Below are positions 10,440 through 21,599 of a DNA stretch of 64,000 nucleotides, piece after piece. The stretch is taken from the NCBI RefSeq assembly GCF_016801865.2, contig NC_068938.1, positions 67,555,005 through 67,619,004 on the forward strand, read 5' to 3'. A program made the position numbers and the translations under genes. Numbering within the stretch: position 1 is the stretch's first letter; each line of letters starts with the position of its first letter. The notes under the pieces are model-generated. The model had not been told where the DNA came from, did not search any database, and saw nothing but the letters and a program-made list of their open reading frames with translations. This DNA is from Culex pipiens pallens. Lineage: Eukaryota > Arthropoda > Insecta > Diptera > Culicidae.

Positions 10440-11942
10440 ATCAATGAGCTAACAAAACTCCACAATCGCATGAAAAAATGCAGCAATCGAAACAAATTTT
10501 CCAAACACGCACACGCCTGTTTTCCGCCCTAATCGAACAATTTAAGCCGAACAAAACACAATTCGGAAAGCGTTTTCCCCGCCGAACCCATTCCGACACG
10601 ACCCAGCTCCGGAGTCTTATCATGCTTGAACGAAAACCCATGTCCACATGCTCCCTTTTGCGCCGTCAAACTCCGTCACGATTCGCGTGTTCGAAATGCA
10701 ACTGACCGACAGCCTCTCCCTCACCTTCGGGAGTCCGAACTTCTCCGAAAAAAACAAAACTCTCACTCTCGTTTGAGCTCGTTCCGACCTCAAACCACGT
10801 GCGGAGCCCGCTTCGCTGCACAAAACAGCTGTTTGCGCTCACTCTCTCCGCTCTCTCAGAGCCTGCTTCGTCGTCTGCGAAGTGCGAACACACGTTGGAT
10901 CTTGTTTTGTTGATGTTTTGTTGTGATCGCGCGCACCCGCAGTTGAGTGCGGAACTCCGTCGGATTAGGGTCGTTGAATCTCCGCGAGCGGACTCCTTTT
11001 TTTGGTGCAAGTTTCGTGTTGTCGTCAAGTCGCGCGGGTGTAGCAGACTCCGCAGACAAGATCGGCTGTCTGATCGCGTACGCGTGTGTGCAAGACACCT
11101 CAAGGTAGTGTTCAGACGTCTGACACAAAGACTTGTGCGGTAGAGTCAGACGGCGCGGGATTCCTGTTTTATTCGGTTGTTCGCTTCGGATTGTCGTTAA
11201 TTTATGGTAACAGGAGCGATCGAGTCCGACCTCTTCAAGGCCTTTTCGGCGGGATCGCGTGGAGTTTCTCCGCACCCCTTGAAAGAGACCCCCTTATTAT
11301 GTAAATCAACCCCCAATTTCGAGCGGTGTTTTCCCTTTTTTGCGCTATCTCCGAGTGTAAGTTTCGAAGGAAAACCTGATTTGGGAGAAAATCAAACCCA
11401 TGGTGATCAATGGGTATCGCTCGGATCAAGTTTCTTCCAGTATAAAGAAATCGGTGTCACATTTGGCACACCGCAACGCTGTGAAGATCCGCTGTTTTGT
11501 CTACACGGATGGCTTGTTTAGGGAAAACAACAACCGATCGTCTTCGACGACTTCTTCAAACGGCTACGCAGTGTGAAAGTTAATCGACAATTATAGTAAC
11601 AGTACTAGTGAAACCTTCAAGTCCGCGATAGCTCCAAGTCGCGAAGCAGTGATTGTGGCTCTGCCGAAGGTATCCCAGGTTTGGAAAGGAAGACAACAGA
11701 GCCGAAGATAAGGCCTGGAGTTTGAAAGTGCGAAGACTGCGTCGCGTAGACGAAGAAGAAGTTGTTGGAAGAGGAGGTCTACGGTGAACGGAGGAAGGAG
11801 CTGGAAGCTAGACGACACCGAAGTCAAGGCTACCGAAGTGACGTGCAAAGCTGGACGCGGTTGAGGTTTTGCCCTTTGGGAGTTGAATTACTGCATGGCT
11901 TGAAGAGAGTTGTTGTTGTTTGTGAAGTGCGGGCCGTGCAGT
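10440..11942 (+). other. CpG-rich block, possible 5' untranslated exon
   Basis: Markedly richer in GC and CpG than its surroundings, with overlapping open frames on both strands that look compositional. It ends at 11942 in CAGT followed by GTAAGTG, a strong splice donor on the plus strand. A long 5' leader exon with its promoter is one explanation. No initiation codon context or downstream exon could be tied to it. Confidence 0.3.
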
Positions 11943-12747
11943 GTAAGTGACTGCTGTCAGGGACAGTCATGATGAGATGAGTGGATTGGAGTTGGTGTAG
12001 ATGTTATCTGTAGGACACTTGACTTGGGATTATCGTGGAAGGGATCGGCTGAGGTGTCCGAACGACTCATTATGCTTGTTTTTATCACTTTGCAGTAGGT
12101 TTTTGTTTGTTTACTTAAATATCAACCAGACATATGTAATGTTATGCCTGTGAGATTAACTTTCTTTGAGAGTATTTTTTTTAAACTTATTCGACAAAAT
12201 GTTAATGGTTAGACACCATGTAGCTTGATAGTTACCATGGTAACCCAATGTATAAATTTGTTTTTTTTTTGTTAAAAATGATATCTTTCTTATTTGACAA
12301 GACGACAACTATCAAATGATAAAACATCAATTTTATTTGAAAAGTTATTCCAAAGGATGACAAAAGGTCGAATGCCAAAAGTCGAATGGACAAAAGATCG
12401 AAAGTTGAGCCTATATGCATAAATATTGCAAATCAGCTATTAAAAAGGTGTTTTGAACGATTTCAGTCAATTTCACTTCTATTTTCATAAAAATTTAGGG
12501 TTTTTTTTCTGAATAAAATAGCCCTGGATTTTTGGAGACAGTTTTGCAAGGGGCATTAACTTAAAAAATAAATCATTTTTAAAGTCAAATTTGTTTATGA
12601 ATTATTACAGACCATCAAAGATAGATTTAAAAAAACATAGGAAACTTTTCAACATTTAAAAAAAATCAGACCTTGTTTTGGTTTTTTTTTAATCGAAAAA
12701 CTCACAGGAAATACGGATTTGTTTGCAAGAAATTTGTTTTAACAAAA
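11943..12747. other. AT-rich stretch with a dispersed-repeat fragment
   Basis: Mostly featureless. The segment 12355-12495 (words TCGAATGCCAAAAG, GACAAAAGATCGAAAG, then TTTTGAACG and CACTTCTATTTT) is homologous to 46340-46530, so both are fragments of one repeat family. Confidence 0.55.
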
Positions 12748-13697
12748 ATATGAGTCATTCTAGGTCAACTGGGTGCACTTTTGGACTCGACCTTCACCGA
12801 TTTGGACCAAACTTGTAGGGAACGTTCATCTATTGATTGTTAACAGAGGTTAACAGAAATCCCAAGTTTGGTGCTGATTGGACCATTCCTCTATTTTTTG
12901 GTACCGCCCTCTTTTTTGACATTTTTTTAAAAAACTTTTTTTTCTTTTAATCACAACTTTGTAACTATTTGAGCAAAAGGTTGTACTTTATAGAAAATTG
13001 TCCAAGGAATTCGTTAAAAATAAAACTTTAACCTTTAAATGCCCCTAATATTATATTTTAACGTTTAAAACATTAAAATTCAGTTTTGACCAATTTCTTA
13101 TATTTTTATTTATTTTATTTTATCACCATCGTGTTCCCCAGACAATTTTCCATAAAATTCAATGTTGACCTCAAACTAAAATGAACTATTGGCGAGATAC
13201 AGCGATTTTACTGAAAAAAAATGATTTTGCGCTGCACTCGGAAGTACATGGTGTAATTTTGGATTTGAATTCATAGGACAGAGTGCTGCGCAACATCAAA
13301 CTTTTTTCAGTGAGATCGCTGTTTCTCACCAATAGTTCATTTTAGTTTGAGGTTTACATTGATTACTATGTAAAATAGTATGGGGAACACGATGGTGATA
13401 AAATAAAACAAATAAAAATATAAGGAATCAGTCAAAACAGAATTTTTATACTCAAAACGTTAAAATATAATATAAGGGGGCATTTTAGGGTTAAAATTTT
13501 CTTTTAATCGAATTCCTTGGACAATTTTCTATAAAATGCAACCTGTAGAAATTCTTTTGCTCAAGTTATGATTAAAAGAAAAAAAGTTTTTTTTAGAAAA
13601 TTTTCAACAAAGAGGGCGGTGCCAAAAATAGAGGGATGGTCCAATCAGCACCAAACTTGGGACGTTCCCTCCAAGTTTGACCTGGAATGACCCATAT
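12748..13697. mobile_element. ~950-base foldback element
   Basis: A long imperfect inverted repeat with its centre near 13255. Outer ends are ATATGAGTCATTCTAGGTCA and, on the other strand, ATATGGGTCATTCCAGGTCA. Inner pairs include GGTGCTGATTGGACCAT / ATGGTCCAATCAGCACC, AATTGTCCAAGGAATTCG and ATCACCATCGTGTTCCCC with their complements. No coding capacity; probably a non-autonomous foldback transposon. Confidence 0.85.
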
Positions 13698-14879
13698 TCT
13701 TTTGAATAAAATTTATTAAATCCACGAATTGGTACACAGTTTATACTAACAGGCTATCGTAACCAATAAAACAACAAATTAAAAATATTATAAGATGAAT
13801 ATTTGAAAGACATTCTGAAAAACTGGGAACACTGTTAAAGGGTATTAAGGGTAATAGAAAATTGCTAATAAGTAGCCCTCTGCAAATTATGCAAAATAAT
13901 TTTCTGTCAGATTTTTTTATCGTAATACATCCATCTTGGAGACGCAATTTCATGCTAAACTCTCAGTTGGTGTAAGCTCTGTGAGGTGAGCTAACCTAAC
14001 TGTGGAAGGCAAACGCCGACACGTTCTGTGCAAAAGTCAACCCAAGTCAACCGGCTTCGGCTCCGATCCCGCTAAGTCATGCGTTAAATCGATCAAGTTC
14101 GTGCGCTCTCTCAGGTGATTCAGACCTGATTTGGGCAAAGTGTGTTATTGCGCTGATCACTTAGGGCACCCTTCCACCCAATTTCCGTTTCAATCCGTTG
14201 AAAGAAGGTCGCACTTTGGGAGCCACTTCAATTGAACGGATATGCGGTCAATTGGGGGTGCATTGTGACACCACCGCAAAGCGTTACCCTCTTCGAAACG
14301 GTTGATTTGCTCGGCCGCAGAACGTGTGTCGAAAACTTGGACCTTTTTGTGCGAGCGCTTCTCTTACACAAAAGTGCATTAATTAGCTAAACTAAAAAAG
14401 GTGCAGGTGGTTATGTTCTACATGACCAATAAGACAAAGAACTTTGTACAAAACTCTAAAAAATCATTCTATTGTTATTCATATTTTTTTAATTCTTTGC
14501 CAATTGGATACTAAAACCCTATGTCAATTTTTATGTACAACGGTTAAAAACACGATTAAAAACCATTTCTGATCACTTTTTTTCATTTTAATGCAATTTT
14601 TTTTTGACAAGACAACATTTTTTCGATGGATCAACTGTGGTTCCCTTGGAACGAGCTGTCAAGTAGGAGCTTTTCTGTCAAGAAGGACCGCGAGATTAAT
14701 TTTTCAAAATTGATTTAAATATCCATTTTAAACTCTTTGTGGTCGTACAAAGGGTTATTGTACTCAGAAAAAAAAGGTTTATCGCTGTAAACAATAATAT
14801 CAGCAATCTAAGCTTCGTTTTAGGACCCAATTTATTTAATCCTTAATAATTAATACTAATTTAATGTCTTCAATCATTG
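13698..14879. other. Intergenic stretch with a GC-richer core
   Basis: The segment 13970-14350 is richer in GC than its flanks but shows no convincing reading frame, RNA gene or repeat. The rest is AT-rich and featureless. Confidence 0.4.
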
Positions 14880-15049
14880 CCATCTCTGTGAAAATAAATT
14901 GCCAGAAAACGAAACTATTGCCAAAACAAGTATGGTTCGGAAAATGTCTATCCCCCCCCAGAAAAAACGGCATCCGGAAATCATGGACCTTACAACCACT
15001 ATCGAAATGGCAAATTTCATTTCAGTCTCAAAAATGACATTGCCCCAGG

Positions 15050-16080
15050 TCACATGGTTCGATAAATGTCCCCGGTAGAACCTTCCCTCAGGGCAATGGC
15101 CAATCCTGTCAAAATGGCCATTTTCATTACCAGTATCAAAACCATGAATTTTGATACCAATATTGCCCCAAGTCGCATGGTTCGATAAAAGTCCCCGGTT
15201 GAACCTTCCCTCAGGGCAATGGCCACTCCGGGTGTGGCCAATCCTGCCAAAATGGCCGTTTTCATTACCAGTATCAAAAACCATGAATTTTGATACCCAT
15301 ATTGCCTCAAGTCGCATGGTTCGATAAATGTCTTCCTGGGAGAACCTCCCTGAGGGCACCGGCCACTCCAGGTTGTGGCCAATCCTGTCAAAATGGCCAT
15401 TTTCATTACCAGTATCAAAAACCATGAATTTTGATACCCATATTGCCCCAAGTCGCATGGTTCGATAAAAGTCCCCGGTAGAACCTTCCCTCAGGGCAAT
15501 GGCCACTCCGGGTGTGGCCAATCCTGCCAAAATGGCCATTTTCATTACCAGTATCAAAAACCATGAATTTTGATACCCATATTGCCCCAAGTCGCATGGT
15601 TCGATAAATGTCTTCCCGGGAGAACCTCCCTGAGGGCACCGGCCACTCCAGGTTGTGGCCAATCCTGTCAAAATGGCCATTTTCATTACCAGTATCAAAA
15701 ACCATGAATTTTGATACCCATATTGCCCCAAGTCGCATGGTTCGATAAATGTCTTCCCGGGAGAACCTCCCTGAGGGCACCGGCCACTCCAGGTTGTGGC
15801 CAATCCTGTCAAAATGGCCATTTTCATTACCAGTATCAAAAACCATGAATTTTGATACCCATATTGGCCCAAGTCGCATGGTTCGATAAAAGTCCCCGGT
15901 TGAACTTTCCCTCAGGGCAATGGCCACTCCGGGTGTGGCCAATCCTGCCAAAATGGCCATTTTCATTACCAGTATCAAAAACCATGAATTTTGATACCCA
16001 TATTGCCCCAAGTCGCATGGTTCGATAAATGTCCCCCCGGTAGAACCTTCCCCAAGGCACTGGTCACTCCGGGTGTGGCC
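15050..16080 (-). repeat. ~140-base minisatellite, block A
   Basis: Unit spacing measured on the word ATGGTTCGATAAA: 15054, 15177, 15316, 15457, 15596, 15737, 15877, 16017, i.e. 123 then 139-141. Units share GTCAAAATGGCCATTTTCAT and AACCATGAATTTTGATACCC. Two alternating subtypes (CTCCGGGTG versus CTCCAGGTTG). Confidence 0.95.
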
Positions 16081-16659
16081 AATGTCCTACCAGATTGGTC
16101 CCAACCCCATTGCCCCAAATCATTCTGGTTGTCCGGTGACCATCATAACAATCTTCATTAGAACAGAATTCCTCCCAATGTAGTGCACAAACTGTGTCTT
16201 TCAATGTGTGCGTGTGTGTGTGTGAGCAATAAAATTACCACCGTGGATCCGTCTTTGATGAAACCACGGAAGGCACTGAAATTTTCTGAGGCTAAGTGCT
16301 AGCTTAAATAGTTCGCATGAAATGTGGCAACAGTGGTGCAACATTCTCGCGTGACAGTTTCACGAAAGCAGGAGGCAAGGCAAAATTTGCACCATGTTGC
16401 CACATTTCATGCGAACTATTTAAGCTAACAGATAGCCTCAGAAAATTTCAGTGCCTTCCGTGGTTTCATCAAAGACGGATCCACGGTGGTAATTTTATTG
16501 CTCAGACACACACATCCACACATTGATAGACACAGGTTGTGCACCAACTTGAGAGGAATTCTGTTCTTATAAAGATTGTTGGACGGTCACCCGAAAACCA
16601 GAATGATTTAGGGCAATGGGGTTGGGACCAATCTGGTAGGATATTGGCCACACCCGGAG

Positions 16660-17430
16660 TGGCCAGTGCTCTGGGGAAGGTTCTACCGGGGGGACATTTA
16701 TCGAACCATGCGACTTGGGGCAATATGGGTATCAAAATTCATGGTTTTTGATACTGGTAATGAAAATGGCCATTTTGACAGGATTGGCCACAACCTGGAG
16801 TGGCCGGTGCCCTCAGGGAGGTTCTCCCGGGAAGACATTTATCGAACCATGCGACTTGGGGCAATATGGGTATCAAAATTCATGGTTTTTGATACTGGTA
16901 ATGAAAATGGCCATTTTGGCAGGATTGGCCACACCCGGAGTGGCCATTGCCCTGAGGGAAGGTTCTACCGGGGACTTTTATCGAACCATGCGACTTGGGG
17001 CAATATGGGTATCAAAATTCATGGTTTTTGATACTGGTAATGAAAATGGCCATTTTGACAGGATTGGCCACAACCTGGAGTGGCCGGTGCCCTCAGGGAG
17101 GTTCTCCCGGGAAGACATTTATCGAACCATGCGACTTGGGGCAATATGGGTATCAAAATTCATGGTTTTTGATACTGGTAATGAAAATGGCCATTTTGGC
17201 CGGATTGGCCACACCCGGAGTGGCCATTGCCCTGCGGAAGGTTCTACAGGGGGGGCATTAATCGAACCATACGACTTGGGGCAATATGGGTATCAAAAAT
17301 CATGGTTTTTGAAACTTGTAATGAAAATGACCATTTTGACGGGATTGGCCTCAACCGGAGTGGCCATTGCCTTGGAGGAAGGTCCTACCGGGGGGACATT
17401 TACCGAACTATACGACTAGGGGTAATATGG
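16660..17430 (+). repeat. ~140-base minisatellite, block B, inverted
   Basis: The same unit as block A read on the opposite strand, with ATCGAACCATGCGACTTGG recurring about every 140 bases. Later units (from about 17240) diverge toward the subtype of block C. Confidence 0.95.
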
Positions 17431-18390
17431 GTATGCTGATTGATACCCATATTGCATCAAGTCGCATGGTTCGATTAATGTCCCCCTGGTAGAACCTTCC
17501 CCAGGGCACTGGCCACTCCGGGTGTGCTCAATCCGGTTAAAATGGCCATTTTCATTAACAGTTTCAAAAACCATGAATTTTGATACCAATATTGTCCCAA
17601 GTCTTATGGTTCGATTAATGTCCCCCCGGTAGAACCTTCCCGAGGGCACTGGCCACTCCGGGTGTGGCCACTCCGGGTGTGGCAAATCCGGTCAAAATGG
17701 CAATTTTCATTACCAGTTTCAAAAACCATGAATTTTGATACCCATATTGCCCCAAGTCGTATGGTTCGATTAATGTCCCCCGGTAGAACCTTCCCGAGGG
17801 CACTGGCCACTCCGGGTGTGGTCAATCCGGTTAAAATGGCCATTTTCATTAACAGTTTCAAAAACCATGAATTTTGATACCCATATTGCCCCAAGTCGTA
17901 TGGTTCGATTATTGTCCCCCGGTAGAACCTTCCCGAGGGCACTGGCCACTCCGGGTGTGGTCAATCCGGTTTAAATGGCCATTTTCATTAACAGTTTCAA
18001 AAACCATGAATTTTTATACCAATATTGCCCCAAGTCTTATGGTTCGATTAATGTCCCCCCGGTAAAACCTTCCCGAGGGCACTGGCCACTCCGAGTGTGG
18101 CCACTCCGGGTGTGGCCAATCCTGCCAAAATGGCAATTTTCATTACCAGTTTCAAAAACTATGAATTTTTATACCCATATTGCCCCAAGACGTATGGTTC
18201 GATTAATGTCTCCCCGGTAGAACCTTCCCGAGGGCACTATCCACTCCGGGTGTGGTCAATCCGGTTAAAATGGCCATTTTCATTACCAGTTTTAAAAACC
18301 ATGAATTTTGATACCCATATTGCCCCAAGTCGTATGGTTCGATTGATGTCCCCCCGGTAGAACCTTCCCCAAGGCACTGGCCACTCCGGG
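17430..18390 (-). repeat. ~140-base minisatellite, block C
   Basis: Units in block A orientation but of a different subtype (CGATTAATGTCCCC, CAGTTTCAAAAACC). The orientation switch at about 17436 is abrupt: GGGTATGCTGATTGATACCC. Confidence 0.93.
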
Positions 18391-18708
18391 TGTGGCCAAT
18401 GTCCTACCAGATTGGTCCCAATTCCATTGCCCTAAATCATTCTGGTTTTCGGGTGACCGTCATAACAATCTTCATTAGAACAGAATTCCTCCCAATGTAG
18501 TGCACAAACTGTGTCTTTCAATGTGTGCGTGTGTGTGTGTGTGAGCAATAAAATTACCACCGTGGATCCGTCTTTGATGAAACCACGGAAGGCACTGAAA
18601 TTTTCTGAGGCTAAGTGCTAGCTTAAATAGTTCGCATGAAATGTGGCAACAGTGGTGCAACATTCTCGCGTGACAGTTTCACGAAAGCAGGAGGCAAGGC
18701 AAAATTTG

Positions 18709-19834
18709 TAATGTGCTCTCAGCCAATCAGCAGCCGGGATTTTTCCTGCATTCATTTTTTATTTTCATCTTAACTTTTGAATATTTTAACAAAGTTTCAT
18801 CAACTTTGTGAGGTAGTCTACTTGCAATTTAAGACTTCCCCTTTCGTTTGGTGGATAAAGCATGCAGATTGCTTGAATTGGGTGGAAGATATAAGCGTTC
18901 AAACAATTACAGAAATCGTTACACTTTCGCTTCGCGAAATTTTGGATTGACACCCGTAGACAGTGCCCTTAGGACAAAGTTCTTTGTCAAAAAACTCTAA
19001 ATGGTTAGCAACCTTCCTCAATTCCGCAACCGGGCAAACTTAAATAACGCAAATTATGCTCATGGGCACGTGGTTTTGCCCCCGTCGGCACGCGCGCGCG
19101 CCTACAAAAATCAAACTTATTTTGCAAAGCAAAACGTCCAATTAGCGGAGGGTGTCGGACTAAAACCACAGTCACGTAAAGCTAAAGGGTGGTCAAAACT
19201 AAGTTGCAACAAAGTTTGCGCCAGTGGCGATCGCACGCACACACACGTGAGTGCAGTTTGCAGGCTTAGTTGGAGGGGAAAAAGGAAAGGAATTGCATCA
19301 TGAAGTTATTTCTGAAATTGTGATGCAAATCTTTACCAATGATTTATGTTTCGGACAATGGAAGATTGCTTTTTTATACTTTTCTTGGCAACATTAAGTT
19401 TTTTCTTTTATTTGCCCAAGCTACTTTTGTTCAGCAAAGTTTCCTGTTATTATTTTTTTTTTAATCAAAATTAAGAAAATCCTGTTGACAACAATGAAGA
19501 CGGTGTTATTTGATAACAAAACCGCACGTTCGCGATATGTTAACACATAATTTTTTTTACGCACACTATTTTTGTTGCCAAATTAAACGTTTAGCGAGAT
19601 TATTGACAGTAAAATGAAAAATTCAGAACATTTAAAAATTAGTCCAAACTTAAAATTTTAACCTTATTTTGGATCATCTTCATCGATAACTATAATCTAA
19701 CGTTATTGTTATTTCGATAATTCTATTGGCGATAATCTTATCACCGATAATGGACGATAACTCATTTTTCAAATCTTTCTAAAATCGACTTAATTCTTCC
19801 AAATCATGTTAAATTTTCAATGCTTTCACTAAGA
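18709..19834. other. Intergenic stretch, nothing recognised
   Basis: A short GC-richer part at 19010-19300 contains an open frame (19001-19303) without domain features. The remainder is AT-rich. Confidence 0.4.
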
Positions 19835-19842
19835 GTATAAAT

Positions 19843-21184
19843 CAGGAGTGTTTTTGGAGGCCGGGCCAAATTTGAAGCTCAAATGAGCTTGCGGGCCAAA
19901 TTTGCAAAATAGGAAATTGATATAAAAAAATAAGTTAGGATAATTTAATTTCAAAGACAAGAAAATACTAGAAAATATAAGTAATTTTTTAGAAAACAAA
20001 TAATAGAAAAGAACTGAATGTACTTGAGTTTTCAATAACATTGTAAAATTTTGTTTTTGGATTTCAAAAATGGTGTACATGTCTAAATAGTTAATGCAAC
20101 GACGTAATTTTATGTATAAATTAAATGTGGCTCATGAAATATCGTTTAGAGTCAGAATTTCAACATTTCAATGAAAAAATGCTAGAACATGTTTTATTCA
20201 CCCGTAAAGTTAAATAACAATCATTTGTTTAGTACCTCGGAAGGAGATTCTCTCCCCCTGAGAACACCGTGAGTGATTTTGCTTGTTCGCGTCCAAACAA
20301 CCCCTTTTGGCCCTTCATACGGCAGTAATTTGAAGATGCTCCCTTTAAGTCTGAGCCACTGTAATTCTAGGCAACCGCTACATAGGTCATCCTTGTGGCC
20401 CAATTGGTTATCACATCAAATCAAATCAAATCAAAATCATTTGTTTAGTACCTAAATTCGACAAAAAAACATTTTAGCGAACAAACATTTATTTATAAAA
20501 AAATCACTAAAATTCATATTAATTTTTCATAAACCCGAACATGCTAAAATGATTCTAATTGATTTCAACTGACTGAAATTAAATTTTCAATGATTTTATG
20601 AAGTTTTTTGAAGAAGTATTATTGCCCCTAATATTTCGAGCCATTTTTTTATAATGGGTGGAGGGGAGGGTTGATCGACAAAAGCAGTGTAAAATATTTG
20701 CAACAGCCTTATTCCTCCGATTTCAACATTTTGTCTGGCTGAATCAGATGGAAGTCATCATGATTTTCAAATCAATATAGAATTCTTATATTTTTGCAAT
20801 TATTAAAGATTTCTGCCTAAGTCAAATTTGAATGTGTTTTATTTGGTATTAAATTTTATAAATATTTCCAAAAATGTTTGATGAAAGTTTTAACGATATT
20901 TACTAGTTCCACTCATTGAAACGTGTGAAATTGTTTAAATTATTAAGATTTTTGAACGAAATATTTGTGTCCCAAAATGGGGGTCAAAATATTGATAAAT
21001 CATTAGTTTTTTATTAACAAAAAATAAAAAAGGTTAGCATAAAAAAGTAAAAAAAAACCTTAAATTTGGAAAAGTATAAGATCACATAACAAGTAGACAT
21101 GATCATTCAAAATAAGTCCGCGGGCCACAAATAACCACCTCGCGGGCCACGTTTGGCCTGCGGGCCATACTTTGGTCACCCCTG
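19843..21184. mobile_element. hAT-like non-autonomous DNA transposon
   Basis: Ends are CAGGAGTG (19843-19850) and CACCCCTG (21177-21184), each followed inward by GGCC-rich words (GGCCGGGCCAAATTTG; GGCCTGCGGGCCATAC). Both ends are flanked by the identical 8-base word GTATAAAT (19835-19842 and 21185-21192), the target-site duplication length typical of the hAT superfamily. No transposase frame is present. A retroposon (20238-20434) has inserted inside it. Confidence 0.88.
20238..20434 (+). mobile_element. Short retroposon (SINE-like) with 19-base target duplication
   Basis: Flanked by identical 19-base copies of AATCATTTGTTTAGTACCT (20219-20237 and 20435-20453). The 3' end is a run of ATCAA/TCAAA repeats (20413-20434), as in mosquito SINEs and 5'-truncated LINEs. 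About 197 bases, no coding capacity. It sits inside the hAT-like element and is therefore younger than it. Confidence 0.88.
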
Positions 21185-21194
21185 GTATAAATAC

Positions 21195-21550
21195 TCAAAA
21201 TTGTTCACAAAATACCGTTTTTTTTTAACTACTCAAATTTTCTTAAATTTCAATAGGGATATCAAACAAAGCGAAATGTTGTATGCTTTTTCCCTTCATT
21301 AGGTTTTTTTTAGTTTTTTTTGTTATAAAAAACCAAAAAATCACATAATACCGAATTTGCTTCGAAAATAATAAAATTTTCAAAATTTGCAATATGGGTA
21401 TCAAGCAAAGTGGAATTTTGTATGCTTTTTCACTTCATTTAGGTTTTTTTTTAAAGTACTAAATTTTTTACAAAATACCGTATTTTTTTCGAAAATACTC
21501 AAATTTTCCAAATTTTCGATATGGGTATCAAACGAACCGAAATTTGTTAT
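21195..21550. repeat. Three diverged ~130-140 base tandem units
   Basis: The phrase (G/T)ATATC-or-GTATCAAGCAAAG followed by TTGTATGCTTTTTC recurs at about 21257, 21397 and 21523, with ACAAAATACCG and ACTCAAATTTTC words between. Confidence 0.7.
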
Positions 21551-21599
21551 ACAAAATATATATGCTGAAAAGCGATTAGGTGTATTCGGCTAAGTAGGT

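Larger units (their letters stand above)
14880..18708. mobile_element. Composite minisatellite-bearing element
   Basis: Holds three blocks of about 140-base units in alternating orientation (15050-16080, 16660-17430 inverted, 17430-18390) plus a non-repetitive end module found three times: 16085-16387, inverted at 16388-16655, and direct again at 18395-18708. The module contains the words ACCACCGTGGATCCGTC, CATGAAATGTGGCAAC and GTGACAGTTTCACG. Two copies of the module end at the same word (GGCAAAATTTG), marking a likely element end. Left boundary is uncertain. The repetitive translated proteins (QYGYQNSWFLILVMK) are by-products of the array, not genes. Confidence 0.8.

Noticed and set aside
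10666..11275. Overlapping frames of 114-145 codons on both strands
   Set aside because: Coincide with high CpG content and occur on both strands; no domain or codon signal.
14874..17439. Long repetitive proteins with QYGYQNSWFLILVMK units
   Set aside because: They arise from the ~140-base minisatellite, appear in several frames and both block orientations, and have no initiation or splice context.
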